NCBI GenBank assembly: GCA_030428695.1
Contig: JAUIEM010000035.1
Span: 1 to 36,856 of the forward strand
Direction: 5' to 3'
Source of the DNA: a bacterium
GTDB taxonomy: Bacteria > Planctomycetota > J058 > JAJDCP01
DNA length: 36,856 nucleotides
A program made the position numbers and the translations under genes. The notes beneath the pieces are model-generated. The model ran no database searches, was not told the origin of the DNA, and was given only the letters and a program-made list of their open reading frames with translations. Shown here one piece after another: positions 1 through 8,601 of this stretch. Position 1 is the stretch's first letter; each line of letters begins with the position of its first letter.

Positions 1-685
1 GGTCCGCCCGCGCGTCCAGGTCGTCGCCCTCGAGCAGGGCGGGGTCGCGCTGCTCCGGCGCCATGAAGAGCGGGGTCCCGGTGCCGGGCCCGAGCGCGAC
101 GCTGCGCGCGATCGAGTGGTCGAGCTCGCCCTCGGCGGCCGCGGCGAGGCCGAGGTCGCACAGGCGCGCGCGGCCGGAGGCGTCGAACAGCACGTTGGAC
201 GGCTTGAGGTCGCGGTGCAGCAGGCCGCGCTCGTGGATGGCGGCGAGCCCGGCGAGGATCTCGCGGGCGATGCTGCGCACCCGGTCGAGGGGCAGGCCAC
301 GTGGGTGGCTCGTAAGCAGGTCTGCGAGGCTGCCGCTGGCGCAGTATTCGTAGACGGCGCAGGTCTCCCCGACGGCGAGGCAGCGGACGATGTGGGGATG
401 CACCAGGGCGCGCGTCAGCTCGGCCTCGCGCAGGATCTGCCCGACGAGCGCGGGGCGCGGGAGCTTGACGGCGACGGTGGCGCCGTCGGCGAGCCGACGG
501 GCGCGGAACACGCGGCCCTGCCCGCCTTCCCCGACCAGGGGACCGAGGCGGTAGCCGTCGAGCAGGGTCGGCAGGGGAGGCGGCACCTGCTCGGCGAGGT
601 CCGGGTCCTTACACAGACTGTTGTCCACGCTCGCGCTCCGATCCAGCGGGAGGCTTCCCGCAGCTGGGGGAGGACGCGCTTTCAT
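1..685 (-). CDS. Serine/threonine protein kinase, N-terminal part (runs off left edge)
   Basis: This is the first ~228 residues of a Hanks-type Ser/Thr kinase; the C-terminus lies beyond the left edge. Visible motifs in order are a glycine loop GEGGQGRVF (about residues 53-61), the VAVK lysine, the catalytic loop HRDLKPSN, a DLG in place of the usual DFG, and the activation-segment end GTPLFMAPEQ. The ATG at 685 begins an in-frame 40-residue low-complexity lead-in before the kinase fold; a downstream GTG could also start it. It is transcribed divergently from the secreted-protein operon starting at 973. The phosphorylation target is unknown. The kinase fold is certain; the start codon is not. 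Confidence 0.9.
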   Translation of the reverse strand, partial: MKARPPPAAGSLPLDRSASVDNSLCKDPDLAEQVPPPLPTLLDGYRLGPLVGEGGQGRVFRARRLADGATVAVKLPRPALVGQILREAELTRALVHPHIVRCLAVGETCAVYEYCASGSLADLLTSHPRGLPLDRVRSIAREILAGLAAIHERGLLHRDLKPSNVLFDASGRARLCDLGLAAAAEGELDHSIARSVALGPGTGTPLFMAPEQRDPALLEGDDLDARAD

Positions 686-900
686 TGTGCCCCAAGGGCG
701 GGCCGGGGGGAAGCGGATGCGGCCCCCGGGGGGCAGGACTGGAACGGACGGAGCGTGGCGGCGGGCTCCCGTCCGGCTTCCAAAAAATATTCGTACCAGG
801 AGGAAAGGGAAGTTTCACCCGCGCGCCTTCCGTCGCACCGCCTGGCCTTAGTGAGTGAAGCAGAAAGGTTTCGCCAGCGACCGCAGAAATCTACATTTCG

Positions 901-931
901 ATGACAAGTCGGGTCGGGTGAGCGGTAGAGT
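901..931 (+). promoter_or_regulatory. Weak candidate sigma70-like promoter
   Basis: ATGACA at 901-906 and TAGAGT at 926-931 are separated by 19 bases, upstream of the ATG at 973. The boxes match the consensus 5/6 and 4/6, but the spacing is long. The 287-base divergent gap 686-972 must hold promoters for both flanking genes; an A/T-rich patch lies near 782-797. Confidence 0.3.
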
Positions 932-972
932 GCGCGTGTTGCGATCGCCCATGCCGCGTGCAGGAGGGACCG

Positions 973-2841
973 ATGTCACGAGCCCGACCGCTTTGGATGC
1001 TGCTCTTCCTCAGCCTGACGGTGGCGGCCGTCGACCACTCCGACAATCCCTACCAGGGCACCTGGCTGAATGGCCCGACCGCTGGCAGCATCGACGCCGA
1101 CAGCGACAGGGACTGGTTCCGCATCGACGTGCAGACGGGCCAGACCTATCGTTTCGAAACGTTCCAGCTCGGCACCGGGATGGACTCGGTCATCGCGCTC
1201 TTCGGGCCGGACGGGCGCCGGGTCGCCGTCGACGACGACGGCGGGGCCGGCCTCGCCTCGCGCATCGACTGGACGGCGGGCGCCGACGGCACCGCCTACC
1301 TGGTCGTGCTGCACTACTCGCGCAGCGGCCGCGGCAGCTACCGCGTGCAGGACGCCCTCGCCGCGCCGGCTCCGGCGCCGACCGTGCCGGTCTCCCACAC
1401 GCCGCAGCCCGCCGGCCAGATCGCCGGCGCGCGCGTCTTCGATCCGAAGCTCCCCGGCGCCAGCCTGCAGCTGAGCGGGCTGAGCGGTGCGACGGTCGAG
1501 CTGCGGGATGCGACCGGCCAGACGATCCGCACCCTCTCCGTGTCCGGCAGCGGCGTCGCCTGGAACGGCCGGGACGGCGCCGGGCGCTTCGTCACCCCCG
1601 GGCCCTACCAGGCCGTGACCAGCGCGGGACAGAGCTTCAACTTCGCGGTCGTGCGGCTCGGCGCGAGCGAGATCCACTGGGACGGCAGCGGACGCGCGCC
1701 GCTGATGTTCCACCGCGCCGACCCGAGCAGGCTGCGCAGCTACCTGCCGGTCGACTCCCTCGGCCCGGCCTGGTCCCTCAGCCGCGCGGGGCGGCACCTC
1801 GACGACAGCTTCGGCGCGCCCCTCGCGCAGCCGGCGCTGTGGCTCGACACCAAGGCGCCCCCCCGGGCGTCCAACGGGGCGGCGAGCGGGCGCGGCTTCG
1901 CGCTGCCGGTCGCCTACCGCAGCGGGGCGACGCGGCGTGCCCTGGTCACGCTCGGCGACCGGTCGACCAACAGCAACGGCGCGCAGCTCGGCTGCGGCTA
2001 CCCGCTGGCGGGGACGCCGCTGCGGCTGGTCTTCGGCGGCTACGCGAGCGGCGAGATCGCGCCGGGCGCGCAGGTGACGGTCGACCTCAACGGCCTCGGC
2101 GGCGGCGTCGCGCGGCTCGATTACGACCTCGTGCTGCGCTTTGAATACAACGACGGCGGCAGCTGGTTGCCGGTGCCGGGAGAGGTGACCGTCGCCCAGC
2201 GCTTCTACGTGCTCGCGGCGGTGCCCTCCCTCGCTCCGCAAGGCGTCTCCAACACCGCGCCGTACCTGCCCTGGGTCGACGTCGTCGACCGGGTCGCCGG
2301 CTGGTCGAACGGGAACGCCGGGGACGCCGGCCAGGTGATGGACACGGTGACCTGGAACATCCATCACAACAGCGGCCTGCGCTACGAAAACAGCGCGGGG
2401 GCGCCGGCCTACTCGGCGGGCACGCCCTGGCAGTCGACCCTCGACATGGCGGCCTTCGATCTGCGCTATTACGGGACCCTGGTCAACTGCACCGACTGCG
2501 CGAACCTGGTCAGCGTGCACGCGCGGATGGTCGGCGTCGAGGCGCAGAACCTCTACCTCGGGTACAACTTCCCCTTGCACTGGATCAAGGGCATCGGCCG
2601 GGGCTGGACCTACGACGTCTTCAACAACGGCAGCCACGGCTTCTCCTTCCACAACGTCGCCACGCGTGACAGCGGCGCGAGCATCCACGACGCCTGTCTG
2701 GCCGTCGACGGGGATCAGGATCCGAGCCGCTCGCCGTTCAGCGAGCTGGTCCCGATGGGGATGCCGATCGCGACCTACCGGTACCGGCTCAGCCCGGGAA
2801 GTTTCAGCGGGATCTACCTCGACCGCTCCCGCATCGAGTAG
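973..2841 (+). CDS. Secreted PPC / FlgD-Ig / transglutaminase-like protein
   Basis: 622 residues with an N-terminal signal peptide (hydrophobic residues ~7-18). Residues ~20-120 resemble a bacterial pre-peptidase C-terminal (PPC) domain, with the run DSDRDWFRIDVQTGQTYRF. Residues ~160-225 read as a FlgD-type Ig domain (LRDATGQTIRTL, then WNGRDGAG). The C-terminal ~160 residues look like a transglutaminase-like fold: Cys509 in NCTDCANLVSVHARMVGVEA, His560 in FSFHNVATRD and Asp579 in LAVDGD could form the triad. The start is ATG 973 because AGGAGG at 962-967 lies 5 bases upstream. A lipoprotein gene follows after 20 bases, so they are probably co-transcribed. Export and beta domains are clear; catalysis is inferred from residue pattern only. 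Confidence 0.8.
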   Translation: MSRARPLWMLLFLSLTVAAVDHSDNPYQGTWLNGPTAGSIDADSDRDWFRIDVQTGQTYRFETFQLGTGMDSVIALFGPDGRRVAVDDDGGAGLASRIDWTAGADGTAYLVVLHYSRSGRGSYRVQDALAAPAPAPTVPVSHTPQPAGQIAGARVFDPKLPGASLQLSGLSGATVELRDATGQTIRTLSVSGSGVAWNGRDGAGRFVTPGPYQAVTSAGQSFNFAVVRLGASEIHWDGSGRAPLMFHRADPSRLRSYLPVDSLGPAWSLSRAGRHLDDSFGAPLAQPALWLDTKAPPRASNGAASGRGFALPVAYRSGATRRALVTLGDRSTNSNGAQLGCGYPLAGTPLRLVFGGYASGEIAPGAQVTVDLNGLGGGVARLDYDLVLRFEYNDGGSWLPVPGEVTVAQRFYVLAAVPSLAPQGVSNTAPYLPWVDVVDRVAGWSNGNAGDAGQVMDTVTWNIHHNSGLRYENSAGAPAYSAGTPWQSTLDMAAFDLRYYGTLVNCTDCANLVSVHARMVGVEAQNLYLGYNFPLHWIKGIGRGWTYDVFNNGSHGFSFHNVATRDSGASIHDACLAVDGDQDPSRSPFSELVPMGMPIATYRYRLSPGSFSGIYLDRSRIE

Positions 2842-2861
2842 AACACACCGAGGAGAAGGAC

Positions 2862-3797
2862 ATGCGCTTCGACGCGAAATCACTGCTGGTCGTGATCCTC
2901 GGTGGCTGCCTGCTGCTGACGGCCTCGTGCACCGACGACACCCCCGCCGCGCCGACCCCGGAGGAGACGCCGCGGATCGTTCCCGGCGCCCCGGTGCCCG
3001 AGGGAACGGCGAAGGAGCCCTTCGACCTCGAGCGGCTGCCGGTCGCGATTGACGTCGTGGGCAGCCCCGACGAGCTGCCTCCCGCACCTCCGCTCGCCAC
3101 GCCGCAGGTGCCCGGCGACGCCTACGCGGCGGCCTTCGAGGGCGCGCCCCAGGGCACGACCTACCGCGGCTTCGAGGTCGCCGGTTTCCTCCTGCCGAGC
3201 GGCATGGCGCTCTTGCGCTTCGACGTCAACCAGGTCGGGGAGGCGGCGTGGTTCATCGGCGCGGACGAGCAGCCCACCCACGTCGCCCGGGTGCGCCGCT
3301 GTGCCAGCCCGGCCGCGGCCCAGGCGGCGCTGCGCGAGGCCCTCAGCGGGTACCAGCAGCGGCTCGAGAGCTACGCGATCGGTGAGCTCGGCTTCGCGGC
3401 GATCCGCGACGGTCAGCCCTTCCGCATCCTGTTCGTGCGCGGGAACCTGCTCCTGCAGGCCTGGAGCCTCGAAGGCGGGCTGTGCGACGTGCTCGCCCTC
3501 GCGCTCGACACCCACGCCCGCGGCGGGCCGGTCGACGACGGTAGCGCGCCGGCGAGCCTGCGCATCGACGTCGCCCAGCCGCTGCGCGCCGGCACCCCGG
3601 CGGAGCTGACGCTCGGCTACGAGGGCACCCCGGTGGCGACCTCGTACCGCGCGAGCGGCTCGGCCTGGGTCGACACCCGCGACGGCCAGGCCTGGCTGCT
3701 CGCCCCGCGGCGCGGCGAGGTCACGCTGAGCGCGAGCGCCTTCGACGGCTGGCTGCGCCGCTCCGACACCACGCTACGCGTGCTCGTGCAGGATTGA
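2862..3797 (+). CDS. Predicted lipoprotein, unknown function
   Basis: 311 residues. The N-terminus is a type II signal peptide with lipobox LTASC, followed by an acidic Pro/Thr-rich spacer, so the mature protein should be lipid-anchored. The rest is a mixed alpha/beta region (to residue ~220) followed by a beta-rich C-terminal domain that reads like an Ig-type fold. I do not recognise the family. GAGGAGAAGG lies just upstream of the ATG. It follows the transglutaminase-like gene by 20 bases and overlaps the helicase start by 4 bases (TTGA), so these three genes are probably one transcript. Confidence 0.75.
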   Translation: MRFDAKSLLVVILGGCLLLTASCTDDTPAAPTPEETPRIVPGAPVPEGTAKEPFDLERLPVAIDVVGSPDELPPAPPLATPQVPGDAYAAAFEGAPQGTTYRGFEVAGFLLPSGMALLRFDVNQVGEAAWFIGADEQPTHVARVRRCASPAAAQAALREALSGYQQRLESYAIGELGFAAIRDGQPFRILFVRGNLLLQAWSLEGGLCDVLALALDTHARGGPVDDGSAPASLRIDVAQPLRAGTPAELTLGYEGTPVATSYRASGSAWVDTRDGQAWLLAPRRGEVTLSASAFDGWLRRSDTTLRVLVQD

Positions 3798-5716
3798 GCG
3801 ACGCGGACGCCGAGCTCGCCCGGCTGCGGGAGCTCTGGCAGCGGGAGTCCGAGACCTCCCGCGCCCGTCTGCTCGAAGACCGCGCGCGCCATCCCCTCAA
3901 AGAACGCGTCGCCCGCGGCATCGCGCTGCGCGGCCTGGCCGTCGACGACGTCGAGCTCGGCGGCGGCGGGCTGCTCGCCTGGCTGCGCCCCCAGCCCATC
4001 CCGGATCATCCGCTCCGCGCCCGCCCCGGCACGCCGGTCGTGCTGTGGCGTGACCATCCCGAGGAAGAGGGCGCCGTGCGCGCGGTGCTCGGCCGCCAGG
4101 AGGCGACCCGGGTCGCGGTGCACCTGCGCCGGGAGCGCGACCTCGAGGCGCTCGAGGAGCCCGGCTTCCGGCTCGACTTCGCCGCGACCGACGCGACCGC
4201 CGCCCGCGGCCTCGCCGCCCTCGAGCGCTTCGCGGGGGCGGGGGAGGAGGAGCGGCTCGGCCAGCTGCGCGCGATCCTGTTCGGCGGCCGCCCCCCGGAG
4301 CCCGGCGAGCCGGCGCCCCTGCAGGCGCGGGACGTCGAGCTGACCGCGGACCAGCGGGAGGCGGTGGCCGGCGCCCTCGCCGCGCCGGACCTGTACCTGA
4401 TCCACGGTCCCCCCGGCACCGGCAAGACCCGCACCCTGGTCGAGCTGGTGCGCGCCGCGGCGGCCCGGGGCGAGCGGGTGCTCGCCTGCGCGCCGAGCAA
4501 CGCGGCGGTCGACAACCTGTGCGAGCAGCTCGCTGCCCGCGGCGTCGAGGTCGTGCGGCTCGGGCATCCGGCCCGCGTCGCGCCGGCGGTGCAGGGCTGC
4601 AGCCTCGACGCCCGGCTCGCCGCGGATCCCGGCTACAAGCTCGCGACCGGCTGGCTCGAGGATGCGCGCCGGGCGCGCGCCCGGGCCGAGAAGCGGGCGG
4701 CGCGCGGCAACCTGTCCCACAGCGAGCGGCGAGCGGCCTTCCGCGAGGCCTCGAAGCTGCTGCGCGACGCGCGCTCGCACCTGCGGGGCCTGCGCGTCCA
4801 CTGCCTCGCCTCCGCCCCGGCCCTGGCGACGACCGCCGCCGGCGCGGCGACGCGGATGCTCGACGGCCAGCGCTTCGACCTGGTGATCCTCGACGAGGCG
4901 AGCCAGGCGACCGATCCGATCGCCCTCGTCCCACTCAGCCGCGCCGGGCGGGTGGTGCTCGCCGGCGACCACCAGCAGCTGCCGCCGACGGTGGTCGACC
5001 GCGAGGCCGCGCGGGGCGGGCTGAGCAGGACCCTGTTCGAGCGGCTGATCGCGCGCCCGGAGGTTCCACAGACCCTGCTGCGCGTCCAGCATCGGATGGA
5101 TGAGATCCTGATGCAGTTCCCCTCGGAGAGCAAGTACGACGGTCTGCTGCTCGCCGCCCCCGCGGTCGCCTCCCAGCGCCTCGAGGAGCTGCCCGGGGTC
5201 GGGCCCGATCCCCTGCGTCCGGGGCCCCTGGTGTTCGTCGACTGCGCCGGCAAGGGCTGGGCCGAGCGCCGCTTCGGCGACGACCCGAGCACCTCGAACC
5301 CCGAGCAGGCGCGGCGCGTCGCGGCCGAGGCGCGGCGGGTGCTCAGCCGGGGCTTACCGGCCTCCGCGCTCGCGATCATCACCCCCTACGACGCCCAGGT
5401 GCGCGAGCTGCGCGGCCGGCTCGCCGACGAGCTCGCGGCCGGCCTGGAGATCGGCACCGTCGACGGCTTCCAGGGTCGGGAGAAGGAGGCGATCATCGTC
5501 GACCTGGTGCGCTGCAACCCCAAGGGAGAGCTTGGCTTCCTGCGCGACACCCGGCGCCTCAACGTCGCCCTGACCCGGGCGCGGCGGCTGCTGATCGTCG
5601 TCGGGGACAGCGCGACCCTCGGGGCGCACCCGTACTACGCCGGCTTCCTCGAGGCGGCGGAGGCCTTTGACGGCTATATCTCCGCCTGGGACGACGAGGC
5701 GGAGAGGCTGGGCTGA
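3794..5716 (+). CDS. SF1B superfamily helicase, UPF1/IGHMBP2/DNA2-like
   Basis: 640 residues. All core SF1 motifs are visible: motif I GPPGTGKT (residues 205-212), Q-motif-like LTADQREAV just before it, motif II DEASQ (Asp367-Glu368), motif III GDHQQLPP, motif IV QHRM (from residue 432), motif V TVDGFQGREKEAIIVDLVR and motif VI RRLNVALTRARR. This arrangement is typical of UPF1/SMUBP2-type ATP-dependent nucleic-acid helicases. The N-terminal ~190 residues would hold the OB-like nucleic-acid binding part. The start is a TTG that overlaps the previous stop as TTGA, implying translational coupling. It is odd to find a cytosolic helicase coupled to a lipoprotein gene. The family assignment is firm; the cellular role is unknown. 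Confidence 0.92.
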   Translation: MSDADAELARLRELWQRESETSRARLLEDRARHPLKERVARGIALRGLAVDDVELGGGGLLAWLRPQPIPDHPLRARPGTPVVLWRDHPEEEGAVRAVLGRQEATRVAVHLRRERDLEALEEPGFRLDFAATDATAARGLAALERFAGAGEEERLGQLRAILFGGRPPEPGEPAPLQARDVELTADQREAVAGALAAPDLYLIHGPPGTGKTRTLVELVRAAAARGERVLACAPSNAAVDNLCEQLAARGVEVVRLGHPARVAPAVQGCSLDARLAADPGYKLATGWLEDARRARARAEKRAARGNLSHSERRAAFREASKLLRDARSHLRGLRVHCLASAPALATTAAGAATRMLDGQRFDLVILDEASQATDPIALVPLSRAGRVVLAGDHQQLPPTVVDREAARGGLSRTLFERLIARPEVPQTLLRVQHRMDEILMQFPSESKYDGLLLAAPAVASQRLEELPGVGPDPLRPGPLVFVDCAGKGWAERRFGDDPSTSNPEQARRVAAEARRVLSRGLPASALAIITPYDAQVRELRGRLADELAAGLEIGTVDGFQGREKEAIIVDLVRCNPKGELGFLRDTRRLNVALTRARRLLIVVGDSATLGAHPYYAGFLEAAEAFDGYISAWDDEAERLG

Positions 5717-5787
5717 CGCAGACGAGCCTCGCGAGGGCGTGACGGCCCGGTGACCCGGCCGCGGGACAAGGCAGGCCCCGCCGCCGG

Positions 5788-6576
5788 ATGGCCGCGATGC
5801 CGCGTTCTCTCGTTCTGCTCCTCGTCCCCGTCCTCGGCTGCGCCGCCCCCGCGGTCGACGAGAGCCCCGCGCTGTTGCCCCGCCCCTGGAGCCTCGCACC
5901 GCCCCTGCGCGACGCCGAGCGGGCGCGGCTGCCGGGGTTGATCGAGCAGCTCGCAGCCGCGGACCCGGACGTGCGCGCGGAGGGCGAGGCCCGGCTCCTC
6001 GCGCTCGGTCCGGGCGCGATGCTCGCGTTGGAAGCGCAGCGGGAGAGGCTGCACCCCCAGGCCTGGGCCTCCCTCGAGCGCGTGGCGGAGCGCATTCTCG
6101 CCTTCAACGCGGACCCGCCCCTGGGCCTGTGGGCGGAGCGCTGGCTGATCGATCCCTGCGGTGCGAAGTTGAAGGTCGAGATCGACCAGCCCTACTTCCG
6201 GATGCTCGAGGTGCGGTACACCCTGTTCGACGGGCAAGGTGGACAGCGCTGGAGTCGGTCGGGCGGGTACATGATGATGGCCCGGGGCCGGGTCGTGCAC
6301 GACGACGGACACCTGCTGCGTTGCTACGACCTCTCGACCGGGCGTTGGTGGGAAGCCCCCAACCTGTTGCCGAGCGTGGTCTGGCAGCAACGGACCGCGC
6401 CGCCTTTCATCCACGTCGGAGAGGACGCGGTCACGCTCTACCGGAGGCGCACGCTGCGCTCGCCGCGGAACGGCATCCAGCCGGGACGCTTCCACGTCGT
6501 CGAGCGCTACCGGCTCGAGGACGGGGCGTTGCTGTTCCGGGAGGTGGAGCGGGTGGCGGAGGAGGCGTCGCGCTGA
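5788..6576 (+). CDS. Predicted lipoprotein with HEAT-like N-terminal region
   Basis: 262 residues. The start region MAAMPRSLVLLLVPVLGC is a signal peptide with lipobox VLGC; ATG 5788 and ATG 5797 are both possible, with no strong ribosome binding site. Residues ~40-110 form Ala/Leu-rich helical pairs resembling HEAT repeats. The C-terminal half is beta-rich and aromatic, with alternating Trp/Tyr/Arg. No family is recognised. It lies 71 bases after the helicase and is convergent with the DUF4280 gene; the 134-base gap between them contains only a small GCAC/GTGC inverted repeat near 6690-6702. Confidence 0.7.
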   Translation: MAAMPRSLVLLLVPVLGCAAPAVDESPALLPRPWSLAPPLRDAERARLPGLIEQLAAADPDVRAEGEARLLALGPGAMLALEAQRERLHPQAWASLERVAERILAFNADPPLGLWAERWLIDPCGAKLKVEIDQPYFRMLEVRYTLFDGQGGQRWSRSGGYMMMARGRVVHDDGHLLRCYDLSTGRWWEAPNLLPSVVWQQRTAPPFIHVGEDAVTLYRRRTLRSPRNGIQPGRFHVVERYRLEDGALLFREVERVAEEASR

Positions 6577-6710
6577 CCGGGAGGGCGGATGACGGCCCCG
6601 GGCCTCGCCGGAGATGCCGCGGCTGTGGTGCGGCTCGGTCCCGGGGTGCTGCCATCTCCTGAGGCGGCGGCGCCGGCTCGCCGCGTCGGGCACTGACAGT
6701 GCGCTGATGC

Positions 6711-7343
6711 TCAATCCCGCGAGTCGAGCTCCTGCTGGGCCAGGGTCAGGTCGGCCTCTTCGAGCGTACCGCTCGCGATCGCTTCCTCGAGCTCTTCCTT
6801 GCTCATCGCGGCGTACATCTGCTTCTTCTGCTCGAGCTCTTCCTCGATCTCGGCCATCTTCTCTTCGGAAGCGGCGTTGGCCTCGGCGATCAGGGCGTCG
6901 ACGTCCGGCGGCGCGCCGGCTCCTCCGCCCCCTCCGCCGCCGGTCGGAGGACCGCTCATCGTCACGTCGATCACGACCTGCCCGGCGTTGGTGAACTGGA
7001 TCACGCCGCCGTAGGAGCACATGCAGACGGTGCCCTGCACGAGGGTCGGTTGATTGTCGACCATCACGTGGGGGAAGATCGGCAGCCAGGGGGCGCTGGT
7101 CGCGGGCACGCAGGGCGCCGGGGTCAGGACGCCGAGCGCCGCCGCGGTCGCGCTGGCGACGGCCGGGTTGGTCGGCGTCATGCAGGTGCCGAAGGTCGGG
7201 ATGTTGACCAGCGGCTTGTTGTCCTGGATGTTCGCCATCGGCATCGTGCCCGCCACCTTGGTGGGGCGGACGACCGCCAGCACCGCCGGGGCGGACCCGA
7301 AGCAGCACTGCATCTGGGCTCCCATACACACCTGTGAGGGCAT
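6711..7343 (-). CDS. DUF4280 PAAR-like protein with C-terminal coiled coil
   Basis: 210 residues. The first ~130 match the DUF4280 pattern: a Cys-rich opening ([13 protein letters not shown]), [39 protein letters not shown], and a closing [14 protein letters not shown]4280 proteins are PAAR-like and are taken to cap spikes of contractile or other secretion machines. After a glycine-rich linker ([12 protein letters not shown]) comes a ~65-residue acidic coiled coil, an appended tail. ATG 7343 is chosen because GGAGG lies 7 bases upstream; a longer in-frame reading has a low-complexity Cys/Pro N-terminus. It lies 55 bases downstream of the FHA gene, probably in one operon. Confidence 0.85.
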   Translation of the reverse strand: MPSQVCMGAQMQCCFGSAPAVLAVVRPTKVAGTMPMANIQDNKPLVNIPTFGTCMTPTNPAVASATAAALGVLTPAPCVPATSAPWLPIFPHVMVDNQPTLVQGTVCMCSYGGVIQFTNAGQVVIDVTMSGPPTGGGGGGGAGAPPDVDALIAEANAASEEKMAEIEEELEQKKQMYAAMSKEELEEAIASGTLEEADLTLAQQELDSRD

Positions 7344-7398
7344 CGCACGCCTCCGTTCTCGCGGCACCGCCACGAGTCTACAGGAAAGTGAGGGTTCG

Positions 7399-8457
7399 CT
7401 ACCACCACCACCACAGCAGCGCGCCAGCGGCGGCGAGCAGCAGGGCGGCGGCGAGCAGCCAGGGCCACAGCCGGCGGGCGTCGTCGCCGCTGAGGTCGAT
7501 CGACTCCTGGGGGACATCGGGCGCGAGGAAGGTCATCGTCAGCCGCCCGGCGCTGATCGTGTCGCCGTTCTTCAGCACCTGGCGGTGGATCGCGACGCCG
7601 TTGACCCGGGTGCCGTTGGTGCTGCCCATGTCGATGACGACGAGCTCACCGTCGATCCGCTGGAAGCGGCACTGGTAGCGCGACAGGCGTCCGCTCTGGA
7701 AGGCGAGGTCGTTGTCCGGGGAGCGGCCGAGGGAGGTCGACTCGCCGAGCGGGAAGGTCATCTCGCGGTCGCCATCGCAGACCACCAGGCGGGCGCGGTT
7801 GGCCGCCCGGATCTCGCCGGAGCGGGTCAGCGGCACCAGCCGGCCGCTCGGACCCGCCGTCGGCTGCTCCCCGAGGGCCGCGGGCAGGGGCGGCGGCTGT
7901 GCCGGATGGTTGCGCGCGGACGGCCGCGGACCCTGCAGGACCGGCGCCTTCGGGGGCTTCGGGACCGGCGCCGTCGGGGGCGCGGCCGGAACCTTCGGGG
8001 GCGCGGGCGGCGGGGGCGGGCCCGCCGCCGGCTGTGGGGCCGCCGTGGCCGGAGATGCCGCGGGCAGGGGGGGCGGGCGCGGCAGCGCGGCCTCGCGGGG
8101 CAGCCCGAAGTCGTCGGCTGCGACCGGGCGGGGCGCGGGTTTCGGGGGCAGCGGCACGACGCTGACCGCGAAGTCGTCGAGCATGTCGGCGGGGACCTGG
8201 ACCATGAACTCCGGCTTGGTGCGCTTGCCGCTGACCCGCGCCTCGCTGCGCCAGCCCTGCTCCTCTTCGAGGGCGAGCTCGCGGGCCTCCTGCAGGCGCT
8301 GCAGGCGCTCCCAGCAGGCGGCCTTCTCCTCGGCGTCGCGCGCGTCCCGGCCCTGCTTCTGCAGGCTCTGCCAGCGTTGATGGAAGGCGCGCTCGACCTG
8401 CCGTGTCGTGGCGGTCGTCGGCAAGCCGAGCAGCTCGAGTGCCTGTGCGCGCTTCAT
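7399..8457 (-). CDS. FHA-domain protein with J-like N-terminus and C-terminal membrane anchor
   Basis: 352 residues. Residues 1-65 ([18 protein letters not shown] and following) resemble a J domain, but the HPD motif is absent, so it would be degenerate. Residues ~100-215 are a Pro/Ala-rich linker. An FHA domain follows (~217-305) with [17 protein letters not shown] and the signature [10 protein letters not shown], which binds phosphothreonine. One transmembrane helix (~326-348) ends in WWWW. ATG 8457 has AGGA 5 bases upstream; ATG 8469 is an alternative. The order FHA, then DUF4280 on one strand suggests a phospho-regulated component linked to the PAAR-like protein. Confidence 0.88.
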   Translation of the reverse strand: MKRAQALELLGLPTTATTRQVERAFHQRWQSLQKQGRDARDAEEKAACWERLQRLQEARELALEEEQGWRSEARVSGKRTKPEFMVQVPADMLDDFAVSVVPLPPKPAPRPVAADDFGLPREAALPRPPPLPAASPATAAPQPAAGPPPPPAPPKVPAAPPTAPVPKPPKAPVLQGPRPSARNHPAQPPPLPAALGEQPTAGPSGRLVPLTRSGEIRAANRARLVVCDGDREMTFPLGESTSLGRSPDNDLAFQSGRLSRYQCRFQRIDGELVVIDMGSTNGTRVNGVAIHRQVLKNGDTISAGRLTMTFLAPDVPQESIDLSGDDARRLWPWLLAAALLLAAAGALLWWWW

Positions 8458-8601
8458 CCGCGTCCTCATGAGCCCCGACTCTACTGTCCATCCTCGCCGG
8501 CCTCCTGTCCAACGCCGACCCCATCGCGGCGGGCTGCAGGGGGGCCGGGTTTGTGTTACCGTGGAGCACGATCCCCCGGGGCGGAGGAGCGGGTGGAGAG
8601 C

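Noticed and set aside
976..3087. A 703-residue minus-strand open frame
   Set aside because: It is antisense to two genes with signal peptides and ribosome binding sites and shows no domain.
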